NCBI GenBank assembly: GCA_032068765.1
Contig: DAMBHY010000004.1
Span: 124,001-188,000 of the forward strand
From: DAMBHY01 sp032068765
Lineage (GTDB): Bacteria; Bacteroidota; Bacteroidia; Bacteroidales; Dysgonomonadaceae
DNA: 64,000 bases
Reading direction: 5' to 3'
Under the pieces are notes generated by a model, which was not told the DNA's origin, made no database searches, and saw nothing but the letters and a program-made list of their open reading frames with translations. Below are positions 17,145 through 25,482 of the stretch, one piece after another (position 1 is the stretch's first letter; every line of letters starts with the position of its first letter). Made by a program: the position numbers and the translations under genes.

Positions 17145-17531
17145 ATGGAAGTAATAAATTCAATAGGAAGACGCAAGGCTGCAGTAGCTCGCGTATTTTT
17201 GAACGAAGGTACTGGTAAAATTCTTATTAATAAACGCGATATAGAGACTTACTTCCCTTCATCCATTCTTCAGTTTGTTGTAAAACAACCGCTTAACACA
17301 TTGAATGTTGCGGAAAAGTACGACATTAAGATAAATTTGAACGGTGGTGGTTATAAAGGACAATCTGAAGCAGCTCGCTTAGCAATTGCCCGAGCTCTTG
17401 TAAAAATTAATCCGGATGACAAATCAGTATTAAGAGCTGAAGGATTCATGACTCGTGACCCACGTGTTGTTGAACGTAAAAAACCGGGACAACCAAAAGC
17501 AAGAAAGAGATTCCAATTCTCAAAACGTTAA
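17145..17531 (+). CDS. rpsI: 30S ribosomal protein S9
   Basis: A 128-residue small-subunit protein. It begins with IGRRKAAVARVF and ends with the conserved basic tail ARKRFQFSKR, whose final Arg contacts P-site tRNA. GGGYKGQSEAARLAIARAL matches the family centre. It is cotranscribed with rplM and ends at a strong terminator. Confidence 0.97.
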   Translation: MEVINSIGRRKAAVARVFLNEGTGKILINKRDIETYFPSSILQFVVKQPLNTLNVAEKYDIKINLNGGGYKGQSEAARLAIARALVKINPDDKSVLRAEGFMTRDPRVVERKKPGQPKARKRFQFSKR

Positions 17532-17546
17532 TCAGTTGGAAATTTA

Positions 17547-17583
17547 CCAAAAAGTTGCATTCTATTGGATTGCAACTTTTTGG
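17547..17583 (+). terminator. Terminator after rplM-rpsI
   Basis: Perfect 13-bp arms ccaaaaagttgca (17547-17559) and tgcaactttttgg (17571-17583) enclose an 11-base loop, with a run of five T in the 3' arm. Confidence 0.8.
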
Positions 17584-17624
17584 ATTAAAGATAAATACAG
17601 TTATAAAATTAACTGAACTCTAAT

Positions 17625-17689
17625 GTTTAGTATCTAAACCGATAGGATGTTGTAAAAGTTTTTCCACGATTATAATCTACCTAACGGTT
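17625..17689 (+). promoter_or_regulatory. Candidate rpsB-tsf leader RNA with alternative pairings
   Basis: Two inverted repeats overlap. GTTTAG-tat-CTAAAC spans 17625-17639. AACCGATAGG (17637-17646) pairs with CCTAACGGTT (17680-17689) with one mismatch. They share bases 17637-17639, so the two helices cannot be complete at once. The segment lies between the rpsI terminator and rpsB, where an S2-autoregulatory leader would be expected. Confidence 0.45.
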
Positions 17690-17737
17690 CTACTAAAAAG
17701 TAAGAAAAAGAAAGTAAACAAATTAAAAACAAAAAAC

Positions 17738-18589
17738 ATGGCAAAATTAGAATTTGACCAATTACTTGAGACTGGAGCACATTTTGGTCACTTGAAAAGA
17801 AAATGGAATCCAGCTATGGCTCCCTACATTTTTATGGAGCGCAACGGTATTCACATCATCGACTTGTACAAAACAATCGCTAAAACTGAAGAAGCTGCAA
17901 CAGCTCTTAAACAAATTGCGAAATCAGGAAAGAAAATTCTTTTTGTAGCAACTAAAAAACAAGCAAAAGCTGTCATTGCAGAGAGAGCTCAAAGTGTGAA
18001 TATGCCTTACGTTATCGAACGTTGGCCAGGAGGTATGCTTACCAACTTCCCAACAATTCGTAAAGCTGTGAAAAAAATGAGCAACATCGACCGTATGATT
18101 AAAGACGGAACTTTCGATACGCTTTCAAAACGCGAAAAATTGCAAGTTACTCGTCAACGTGCAAAACTTGAAAAGATGCTTGGATCAATTCAGGATCTGA
18201 CTCGTCTTCCTTCAGCATTGTTCGTTGTTGATGTTATGAAAGAACACATTGCAGTAAAAGAAGCTAACCGTTTAGGTATTCCTGTATTTGCTATCGTAGA
18301 TACTAACTCTGATCCAAACAATATAGACTTTGTAATTCCTGCAAATGATGATGCATCAAAAGCAATTGACATGCTTCTTGGTTTTATCTGCGAAACTATC
18401 AAAGAAGGTTTGGATGAACGCAAAATAGAAAAAGCTGACGCAGCTGCTGCCGACGAACAAGATGACGAAGATGCACCACGTCGCGAACGCAAATCAAAAA
18501 TTGCACGCAAAGAACGCATCAAACCAGAAGAAAAAGAAGCTTTGAATGCTGCTGTAGCTGGAAAATTTGCTAAAGACGACGAAGAATAA
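17738..18589 (+). CDS. rpsB: 30S ribosomal protein S2
   Basis: A 283-residue small-subunit protein. The family core includes LLETGAHFGHLKRKWNP, split near residues 8-24, RWPGGMLTNF and DTNSDPNNIDFVIPANDDA. The C-terminal ~50 residues are a highly charged tail of acidic then basic patches, making it about 40 residues longer than the E. coli protein. It starts the rpsB-tsf operon, with 33 bases to tsf. Confidence 0.97.
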   Translation: MAKLEFDQLLETGAHFGHLKRKWNPAMAPYIFMERNGIHIIDLYKTIAKTEEAATALKQIAKSGKKILFVATKKQAKAVIAERAQSVNMPYVIERWPGGMLTNFPTIRKAVKKMSNIDRMIKDGTFDTLSKREKLQVTRQRAKLEKMLGSIQDLTRLPSALFVVDVMKEHIAVKEANRLGIPVFAIVDTNSDPNNIDFVIPANDDASKAIDMLLGFICETIKEGLDERKIEKADAAAADEQDDEDAPRRERKSKIARKERIKPEEKEALNAAVAGKFAKDDEE

Positions 18590-18622
18590 AATTATTTACC
18601 CAAAACTATAAAATATAAAAAT

Positions 18623-19441
18623 ATGGCAATTACAATGGCAGATATCCAACACCTTCGTAAAATGACAGGTGCTGGTATGATGGATTGCAAAAGCGCATTG
18701 AATGAAGCTGAAGGCGATTTTGACAAAGCAATGGAAATTATCCGCAAAAAAGGACAAGCCGTTGCAGCAAAACGTGAAGACCGTGATGCTTCTGAAGGAT
18801 GTGTTTTAGCTAAAAGTAACGGACAATTTGGCGCAGTTGTAGCATTACAATGTGAAACCGACTTTGTTGCTAAAAATGAAGAATTTGTAAACCTTACTCA
18901 ACAAATTCTTGATGTTGCGATGGAAAATAAACCCAAAACCAAAGATGAATTATTGAAAATCAACGTTGGCAACAGCACAGTAGAACAATTGATTACTGAC
19001 AAGATTGGTGCTACCGGAGAAAAAATGGAATTAAATTATTATGAATTCATTGAAGCTCCTTACGTTGTTTCTTATATTCACTTAGGCAATAAACTTGCAA
19101 CAATTGTTGGATTCAACAAAGAAGTTAATGCAGACGCTGCAAAAGATGTTGCAATGCAAGTTGCAGCAATGAATCCTGTTGCAATCACTGCAGAAGGAAT
19201 TCCTGCTGAAATTAAAGAAAAAGAATTGGAAATTGCTCGTGAAAAAGCTCGCGAAGCTGGCAAACCAGAAAATCTTTTAGATAGAATAGCAGAAGGTGCA
19301 CTTCAAAAATACTACAAAGATTTCACTTTGCTTCAACAAGAGTACATCAAAGACAGTAAAATGAATATCGAACAATTCTTGAAACAAACTGATAAAGAAC
19401 TACAAATCGTAGATTTTAAACGTGTTTCTTTGAATGTTTGA
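18623..19441 (+). CDS. tsf: Elongation factor Ts
   Basis: A 272-residue guanine-nucleotide exchange factor for EF-Tu. The N-terminal UBA-like part has LRKMTGAGMMDCKSAL, and the core TDFVAKNEEF is the typical EF-Tu contact region. It lies downstream of rpsB as in most bacteria and ends at a strong hairpin shared with the convergent gene. Confidence 0.97.
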   Translation: MAITMADIQHLRKMTGAGMMDCKSALNEAEGDFDKAMEIIRKKGQAVAAKREDRDASEGCVLAKSNGQFGAVVALQCETDFVAKNEEFVNLTQQILDVAMENKPKTKDELLKINVGNSTVEQLITDKIGATGEKMELNYYEFIEAPYVVSYIHLGNKLATIVGFNKEVNADAAKDVAMQVAAMNPVAITAEGIPAEIKEKELEIAREKAREAGKPENLLDRIAEGALQKYYKDFTLLQQEYIKDSKMNIEQFLKQTDKELQIVDFKRVSLNV

Positions 19442-19468
19442 TTTTTTCATCAAAGTTATATAATTAAT

Positions 19469-19500
19469 AAAGGCGTTTCGAAGGAAACGCCTTTTATTTT
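19469..19500. terminator. Bidirectional terminator between tsf and the PPTase operon
   Basis: Arms aaaggcgtttc (19469-19479) and gaaacgccttt (19484-19494) with a 4-base loop are followed by TTATTTT on the plus strand. The PPTase stop codon overlaps the 3' arm, so the hairpin can serve both convergent transcripts. Confidence 0.8.
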
Positions 19501-20111
19501 ATACACCATGTCAACACAAAGTCTTCTCCCAAACAATAATGAACATCATAGCAATAGCGGACTTCGTTATTTTTAACGAATGCTTGTATGACTCCTTTCT
19601 CTTTCGGAGAAAAAGGTTTTAAAAATAAATCATGCTTAAAATCTACATTCTGTCTATTCATTATTTTAAAAAGAGTTTCTTTGGCTGACCAATGCAACAA
19701 AAGATGCTGAATTTCTTGATCCTTATCAATATGTTCTAATTCTGATACAAATCGTGTAGAAATCTTTATTACTCTCTCTGAATATTTTTCTATATCCACT
19801 CCAACCTCTTTGCTTGAAAGAAGTATTGCTACATAGTCTTTGGAATGTGATATTGAGATATTTAGCTCTGAATTTTCCAAATATGGTTTGCCATTATCTC
19901 TATGCATGATATTTAGATTATCAGAAGTCATCTCTTTGAGTAAAAGTCGGGTTGTCAACCATTCTTTATTTCTCTGCTCCGATTTGAAAATCTCGGGTCG
20001 TTGAGTAAATTTTGCAGAATAAAGATCAAGAAGTTCAGACAGCGATTCCGTAATCTTCCAAATGCACAAAAAACTACCAGATTCGTCAATATCAATTCGA
20101 TGAAACAGCAT
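19494..20111 (-). CDS. 4'-phosphopantetheinyl transferase superfamily protein
   Basis: A 205-residue Sfp-type enzyme that transfers phosphopantetheine from CoA to carrier proteins. Visible motifs are GKPYL (74-78), ISISHS (85-90), GVDIE with magnesium-binding Asp106 and Glu108, and WSAKE at 141-145. It starts three bases after gldE ends and is the last gene of the mutY-ssb-gldE operon, an order shared by many Bacteroidota. The carrier protein it modifies cannot be read from the window. Confidence 0.88.
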   Translation of the reverse strand: MLFHRIDIDESGSFLCIWKITESLSELLDLYSAKFTQRPEIFKSEQRNKEWLTTRLLLKEMTSDNLNIMHRDNGKPYLENSELNISISHSKDYVAILLSSKEVGVDIEKYSERVIKISTRFVSELEHIDKDQEIQHLLLHWSAKETLFKIMNRQNVDFKHDLFLKPFSPKEKGVIQAFVKNNEVRYCYDVHYCLGEDFVLTWCIK

Positions 20112-20114
20112 ATA

Positions 20115-21428
20115 TCACTCGACTGACAACTTCTTTAATCGTATTTTATCAATACGATAATTATTCCCAATTTCCAGAACCTGAAATTGAAGATTTTTAA
20201 AGGTGAAAATTTCATTTACTGTCGGGAAATCACCTTTGAGTTCGAGCATCAAACCTGCCAAAGTATCTATCTCTTCAGAAATTTTATTAAAATAATTTTC
20301 GCTTAGATTCAGAATGGATATAAGTTCAATAAGCGGTGTTTTTCCATCGAAAATATAAGTACCATCAGTGTCTATAGTATAAAAATATTTTTCTTCGTCA
20401 TATTCGTCGCTGATATCCCCAACAATTTCTTCTAGAATATCTTCCATAGTTATCAATCCTATTGTGGCGCCATATTCATCCACAATAATAGCCATGTGAT
20501 TTTTGTTGGTGCGAAATTCCTCCAACAAATCATCGATTCTTTTCGTAGCTGGAACAAAATATGCTTGGCGAATTAGTTTCTGCCAGTTAAAGTCTTTTCC
20601 TTTATCCAAATATGGAAACAAATCTTTTACATACAATATACCAATTATTCTATCGGGATTCTCTTCAAAGACAGGTATTCTCGAAAATCCCGCACCAACA
20701 ATAAATTTTACAACTTCCTCAAAGTCCCAGTCTTCATCTATTGAAAAAACTTCGGTTCGCGGAACCAAAATATCATCAACAATAGTATCTTTGAATCGTA
20801 TAATACCCTTCAACATGTCCTTTTTCTGCTCATGAATATTTTCATCCGAAACGACCTCCAATGCAAGAGAAAGTTCGTCCATTGTGATCTCGGACTTTCT
20901 TTCTATACTGGATTTTCTGACTATATTTTTCGAACTTAACAAAAAATAAGAAAATGTGTAGGTAATTGTATTGATAAATTGAATGATTTTGGCATGTTTT
21001 CTGGCAAATTTAAGTGGGTTGATAGAAGCGTATAATTTGGGGATAATTTCTATAATAACTAATAATATAAATGCACATGTGATTATTTCAAGCCATAAAT
21101 TAGACATAATATTTGAAATAACAGCATTTATAGACAGCGCTGTAAGGCATATTATAACAATGTTCAGAAAATTGTATGCAATAATGATGGACAGCAGTAA
21201 ACGTTCTTGATTATTGAGGAGATTATTGAGAATTGCGTCTACTTTAGTGTCTGATTTTTTTATATTTTCCTTATCGGAAGATTTTAAAGAAAAAAAGGCG
21301 ACTTCAGCTCCAGAAACAATCGTATTTATTGCGATTGTAATTATTAATAAAGCTAGATAAAAATATATATTAAGGGTTGGCAGAGATACCAGCAAGAAAG
21401 AAGGAAAATATTGCGAATCAGGATCCAA
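20115..21428 (-). CDS. gldE: GldE-like DUF21/CBS-domain membrane protein
   Basis: A 437-residue protein with three or four N-terminal membrane segments (a DUF21 region, residues about 18-170). A CBS pair follows (ILVPRTEVFSID and GATIGLITMEDILEEIVGDISDE), then a C-terminal CorC/HlyC domain. In flavobacteria GldE is tied to gliding and type 9 secretion, but homologues occur in non-gliding members. The start is TTG (MDPDSQ): the only in-frame upstream codons run to a stop without an ATG. It sits between ssb and the PPTase gene. Confidence 0.85.
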   Translation of the reverse strand: MDPDSQYFPSFLLVSLPTLNIYFYLALLIITIAINTIVSGAEVAFFSLKSSDKENIKKSDTKVDAILNNLLNNQERLLLSIIIAYNFLNIVIICLTALSINAVISNIMSNLWLEIITCAFILLVIIEIIPKLYASINPLKFARKHAKIIQFINTITYTFSYFLLSSKNIVRKSSIERKSEITMDELSLALEVVSDENIHEQKKDMLKGIIRFKDTIVDDILVPRTEVFSIDEDWDFEEVVKFIVGAGFSRIPVFEENPDRIIGILYVKDLFPYLDKGKDFNWQKLIRQAYFVPATKRIDDLLEEFRTNKNHMAIIVDEYGATIGLITMEDILEEIVGDISDEYDEEKYFYTIDTDGTYIFDGKTPLIELISILNLSENYFNKISEEIDTLAGLMLELKGDFPTVNEIFTFKNLQFQVLEIGNNYRIDKIRLKKLSVE

Positions 21429-21508
21429 AATGGTGATATTTAGTTATAAAAAAGAGAATGTTTTATCCAAAATGGTTAAAACATTCTCTACAAATTTACA
21501 ATGTTTTT

Positions 21509-21952
21509 TTAGAATGGCAAATCATCTTCAACCACATTTTCACTCATTTTAGGTGTTGTTGAAGAATAATTTGAATCCTCTATTTTATGTTCATTATTGT
21601 ATCCTGCGTCACCGCCGGCACGTTTGCTTAATATTTCAATAGAATCTGCATAAACTTCTGTAATATATCGTTTTGCGCCATTTTGATCGTCATAAGAACG
21701 GGTTCTTATTTTTCCTTCTATATAAAGTTGAGTACCTTTACGAACGAATTTCTCAACAATCTGCGCAAGACCTTTCCAGCAAACAATATTGTGCCATTCT
21801 GTTCTTTCAGGCACTTGTGTTCCATTAGCTGCAGTATATCCTCTATCGCTTGTTGCAATAGGAAAATTGGCTTTCACGTTATCATTGTCAAAATACTTAA
21901 CATCAGGGTCTTTGCCCACATTCCCTACTAAAATTACTTTGTTTACTGACAT
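21509..21952 (-). CDS. ssb: Single-stranded DNA-binding protein
   Basis: A 147-residue OB-fold protein opening MSVNKVILVGNVGKDPD. It carries EWHNIVCWKGLAQIVEKFV and the IEGKIRTRSYDDQNG strand, and ends in the acidic tip EDDLPF that recruits repair and replication partners. It lies 65 bases after mutY on the minus strand. Its position beside mutY and gldE suggests a repair-linked operon. Confidence 0.96.
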   Translation of the reverse strand: MSVNKVILVGNVGKDPDVKYFDNDNVKANFPIATSDRGYTAANGTQVPERTEWHNIVCWKGLAQIVEKFVRKGTQLYIEGKIRTRSYDDQNGAKRYITEVYADSIEILSKRAGGDAGYNNEHKIEDSNYSSTTPKMSENVVEDDLPF

Positions 21953-22017
21953 AACAATAAATTTAAAATTAAAACATATCTGGCAAAAGTAGTAAAAGTT
22001 TAGAATAAAACAAGAGC

Positions 22018-23091
22018 TTACTCCACTCTTTCTAAATATTTGTGCATTAATCGAGATACGGGATATACGGATAAATCATCCATTGAAATTTCAATCCAAT
22101 TATTGTCCGAAGCTAAGTTTTTATCCATTGAAAATATCTCGACTTTGTAGAATGAAGCGAAAATATTTCTGTGAGTAAGAATGTGTTTGGTTTTGTAATC
22201 TAGATTGATTACAATCTGGTGATCTCCTAATAACTTTTTGAAATCCATAGACTCTGCCAATCCAGACAAATCAATATCTTTGGAAGTTTCAATAAGCGGA
22301 AATTCATATAAATTTTTCCAGATATCATTTGATGTTCTTTTTTGTAAATATGTTTTATTGCTATTTTGTATAAAAAGATAATTGAAATATCGCGAGGAAA
22401 CTTTCTTGATTTTACTCTTAACAGGAAATTTTTCTGGTGAATCAGTTTTATATGCGATACAAAATTTAGCCAACGGGCATATCAAACATTGAGGGTTATT
22501 GGGAGTGCAAATCAAAGCTCCTAATTCCATTATTCCCTGATTATACAAATCGGATTCATTTTCCGGTAATAATGATTGTGCAATTTTATTAACCGAGTTA
22601 CGACCTGCATTTGTATCAATAGGATCATAAACTTTAAATAACCTTGAAAGCACTCTCATAACATTTCCATCTACTACAGCAAACGGAAGTTTATAGGCGA
22701 ACGATGCAATTGCTGCAGCAGTGTAATCACCAACCCCTTTTAAATTTCTAATACCTTGGTAGTCGGAAGGAAATACGCCATTATGTTTATCAACAATTTC
22801 TTTTGCCGCAAAATGCAAATTTCTCCCTCTAGAATAATATCCTAAACCCTGCCAGAGTTTCAAGACTTCTTCCTCTTGTGCTTCGGATAAAGACTTCACA
22901 TCAGGAAACCTCTTAATAAATCTGAAGAAATATGGCAGACCTTGATCAACACGCGTTTGTTGTAGAATAATTTCAGAAATCCAAATAATATACGGATTGT
23001 TTGTTTCGCGCCACGGCAAATCTCTTTTATTCTCCTGATACCACCTTATTAAATTCTTAGAAATGTCAAGTTTACAAGATTCTGAAATCAT
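22018..23091 (-). CDS. mutY: A/G-specific adenine glycosylase MutY
   Basis: A 357-residue base-excision enzyme that removes A opposite 8-oxoG. Catalytic residues are Glu40 in WISEIILQQTRV and Asp141 in VDGNVMRVLSR. The helix-hairpin-helix is LKGVGDYTAAAI, and the 4Fe-4S cluster ligands are Cys195, 202, 205 and 211. A C-terminal NUDIX-like domain for 8-oxoG recognition follows. It heads the mutY-ssb-gldE-PPTase operon. Confidence 0.96.
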   Translation of the reverse strand: MISESCKLDISKNLIRWYQENKRDLPWRETNNPYIIWISEIILQQTRVDQGLPYFFRFIKRFPDVKSLSEAQEEEVLKLWQGLGYYSRGRNLHFAAKEIVDKHNGVFPSDYQGIRNLKGVGDYTAAAIASFAYKLPFAVVDGNVMRVLSRLFKVYDPIDTNAGRNSVNKIAQSLLPENESDLYNQGIMELGALICTPNNPQCLICPLAKFCIAYKTDSPEKFPVKSKIKKVSSRYFNYLFIQNSNKTYLQKRTSNDIWKNLYEFPLIETSKDIDLSGLAESMDFKKLLGDHQIVINLDYKTKHILTHRNIFASFYKVEIFSMDKNLASDNNWIEISMDDLSVYPVSRLMHKYLERVE

Positions 23092-23191
23092 AAATTATAG
23101 AAAAAGAAGGGCAAAGCTAAGTAAATTAAGTCAAATCAAGAAAAAAAGGGAATTTAAACGAAAAAATTTTTTTAGCTATTAAAAAAAGCTA

Positions 23192-23199
23192 TATATTTG
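23192..23199 (+). promoter_or_regulatory. -7 promoter box of HU gene
   Basis: TATATTTG, a perfect TAnnTTTG, lies 38 bases before the HU start after an A/T-rich tract. A -33 TTG is not visible. Confidence 0.55.
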
Positions 23200-23236
23200 C
23201 AGTCCAAAAAATTAGAAATTATAAAATCTACACAAT

Positions 23237-23536
23237 ATGACGAAAGCTGACATCGTAAACGAAATTGCCAAAACTACCGGAATAGAAAAAACGGCGGTCT
23301 TGACAACCGTAGAATCTTTTATGGAAGTTATTAAAGATTCACTTACTAAAAATGAAAATGTTTACCTGAGAGGTTTTGGTAGCTTTATAGTTAAAAAAAG
23401 AGCTCAGAAAACTGCTAGAAACATTTCTAAAAATACAACTATCATTATTCCGGAACACAACATTCCCGCTTTCAAACCTGCAAAAACCTTTGTTGGTAAA
23501 GTGAAAGATGGTGGTGGTAAAAAAGGGAAAAAATAA
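23237..23536 (+). CDS. HU/IHF family DNA-binding protein
   Basis: A 99-residue nucleoid protein. It begins MTKADIVNEIAKTTGIEK and has LRGFGSFIVKKRAQKTARN leading into the DNA-binding beta arm. NIPAFKPAKTFVGKVK at the end is typical, followed by a Lys/Gly-rich tail. It bends DNA and packages the chromosome. Many Bacteroidota have several paralogues, so no specific symbol is given. Confidence 0.93.
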   Translation: MTKADIVNEIAKTTGIEKTAVLTTVESFMEVIKDSLTKNENVYLRGFGSFIVKKRAQKTARNISKNTTIIIPEHNIPAFKPAKTFVGKVKDGGGKKGKK

Positions 23537-23601
23537 ATAACCATATTTTCTTAATTAGTTTAAAGCTGTTAGAAAATTAAAAATTAAAGGAGAATTAAAC
23601 A

Positions 23602-23694
23602 ATGCCAAGCGGAAAAAAAAGAAAAAGGCATAAAATGGCTGTCCACAAACGGAAAAAAAGACTTAGAAAAAACAGACATAAAAAGAAAAAATAG
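23602..23694 (+). CDS. Tiny basic AURKAIP1/COX24-like protein (30 aa)
   Basis: A 30-residue open frame, ATG at 23602 and TAG at 23692-23694. It reads MPSGKKRKRHKM, then AVHKRKKRLRKN, then RHKKKK. It matches the very short AURKAIP1/COX24-domain proteins of Bacteroidota; the mitochondrial counterpart is ribosomal protein mS38, so a ribosome-bound role is likely. An unusual Shine-Dalgarno-like AAAGGAGAA lies 9-17 bases upstream, whereas most starts here lack one. It lies between HU and rng. Confidence 0.85.
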   Translation: MPSGKKRKRHKMAVHKRKKRLRKNRHKKKK

Positions 23695-23852
23695 GCAGCT
23701 ATTCTGTTTTTAAATATAACATTAGAACAAACTTGATAGACATATGCCGAGTTTGTTCTTTTGTTGTATATGCAATGAATCTCAAGCGTGAGCATTCATT
23801 TTTTCTGTGATAGAAGTAAAAAGATAGTATAAACAATTATAAACTATTTATT

Positions 23853-25418
23853 GTGACAAGTGAACTTATCGTAGACGTTCAACCTAAAGAAATCACAATC
23901 GCTGTGTTACAAGATAAAAAACTTGTAGAACTACAAAAGGAACAGCAGGATGAATCTTTCGGGGTTGGCAATGTCTACATGGGACGGGTAAAAAAACTTA
24001 TGCCCGCTCTCAACGCCGCATTCGTAGATGTAGGACACAAGAAGGACGCTTTTTTACATTATTTAGATTTAGGGGTACAATTCAACTCAATATCCTATTA
24101 TCAGAAACTGGTTGAGGATAAAAAGAAACCGCAGTTGTCAAAAATCAAGTTACAACCTGAAATTGAAAAGGAAGGCTCAATTGCTGATTTGCTAAAACCA
24201 GGTCAGGAAATCTTAGTGCAGATTGCAAAAGAAGCAATATCAACAAAAGGACCTCGTTTGACAGCGGAAATTTCTTTTGCAGGGAGATACATGATTCTTA
24301 TACCGTTTACCGATAAAGTATCAGTTTCCCAAAAAATAAAATCTCGCGAAGAGCGTTCAAGACTTCGCCAGCTTATTCAAAGCATCAAACCTAAAAATTT
24401 CGGAGTAATAATTCGCACCAATGCTGAAGGCATGAAGGTTGCCGAACTTGACACCGAATTGAGAATGCTGGTAAAAAGATGGGAAGACGCAAACGCTAAG
24501 ATTTATAAAACAAAAACTCCAGCGCTTGTTTATGAAGAAACAGCTCGAACCGTTGCATTACTGCGAGACATTTTTAACCCCTCGTTTGAACAGATACATA
24601 TAAATGACAAAAGCATCGCTTCTCAAATTGCTGAATATGTGGGCACCATCGCTCCTGAACGTCAAAAAGTAGTAAAAGAATACACAGGAGCACTGCCAAT
24701 ATTAGACAACTTTGGTATTACAAAGCAAATAAAGACACTTTTCGGCAAGACAGTAACCTTCAAAAATGGCGCTTATCTCATCATTGAGCATACCGAAGCT
24801 TTACACGTTATTGATGTAAACAGTGGCAACAGAAATAAAGCTCAGTTGGGACAAGAAGATGCCGCTTTCGAAGTAAACGTTGCTGCAGCGGAAGAGATTG
24901 CTCGCCAGCTTCGCCTAAGAGATATGGGAGGAATCATCGTAATTGATTTCATAGACATGTCTAAGGGAGAACACCGAAACAAACTTCTTGCAAAAATGCA
25001 AGAGTTTATGGCTGATGACCGCGCAAAGCATAATATTTTGCCACTCAGCAAATTTGGCGTTATGCAGATTACGCGTCAACGTGTAAGGCCTGAAATGGAG
25101 CTTGCAACTAGTGAAGAGTGCCCCACATGTTTTGGTAAAGGAAAAATCAAATCATCAATCCTTTTTACCGACACATTGGAAAGCAAAATACAGTATCTCT
25201 CAGAAAATCTAAAAATTAAAAAGTTCAACCTTCGCATACATCCTTATGTAGCGGCATACGTAAATCAAGGTTTATTTTCATTAAAGTATAAATGGGGCAG
25301 AAAATTCAATGTTTCCTACAAGGTCATTCCCGACCAGAGTTTAGGATTTCTGCAATACATTTTTGTTGATAAAGATGGAAATGAGATTGATTTAAAAGAA
25401 GAACATGAAATGAAATAA
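23853..25418 (+). CDS. rng: Ribonuclease G / RNase E family
   Basis: A 521-residue endoribonuclease for rRNA maturation and mRNA decay. It opens with the S1 domain (GNVYMGRVKKLMPALNAAFVDVG, residues 39-61). Catalytic metal ligands are Asp321 in VIDVNSG and Asp365 in VIDFIDM, and the zinc link is CPTC at 423-426. It lacks the long C-terminal scaffold of RNase E. The start is GTG and the N-terminus TSELIVDVQPKE fits the family. It follows HU and the COX24-like gene. Confidence 0.94.
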   Translation: MTSELIVDVQPKEITIAVLQDKKLVELQKEQQDESFGVGNVYMGRVKKLMPALNAAFVDVGHKKDAFLHYLDLGVQFNSISYYQKLVEDKKKPQLSKIKLQPEIEKEGSIADLLKPGQEILVQIAKEAISTKGPRLTAEISFAGRYMILIPFTDKVSVSQKIKSREERSRLRQLIQSIKPKNFGVIIRTNAEGMKVAELDTELRMLVKRWEDANAKIYKTKTPALVYEETARTVALLRDIFNPSFEQIHINDKSIASQIAEYVGTIAPERQKVVKEYTGALPILDNFGITKQIKTLFGKTVTFKNGAYLIIEHTEALHVIDVNSGNRNKAQLGQEDAAFEVNVAAAEEIARQLRLRDMGGIIVIDFIDMSKGEHRNKLLAKMQEFMADDRAKHNILPLSKFGVMQITRQRVRPEMELATSEECPTCFGKGKIKSSILFTDTLESKIQYLSENLKIKKFNLRIHPYVAAYVNQGLFSLKYKWGRKFNVSYKVIPDQSLGFLQYIFVDKDGNEIDLKEEHEMK

Positions 25419-25442
25419 ATTCCATTTAAATGGATGATAAAC

Positions 25443-25482
25443 AAGAAACCCGATTCTATATAGAATTCGGGTTTCTTATTTT
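25443..25482. terminator. Bidirectional terminator between rng and the MATE gene
   Basis: Long arms aagaaacccgattcta and tagaattcgggtttctt (25443-25477) form a near-perfect stem followed by ATTTTTTAG on the plus strand. The convergent MATE gene ends at 25483, just beyond it. Confidence 0.8.
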
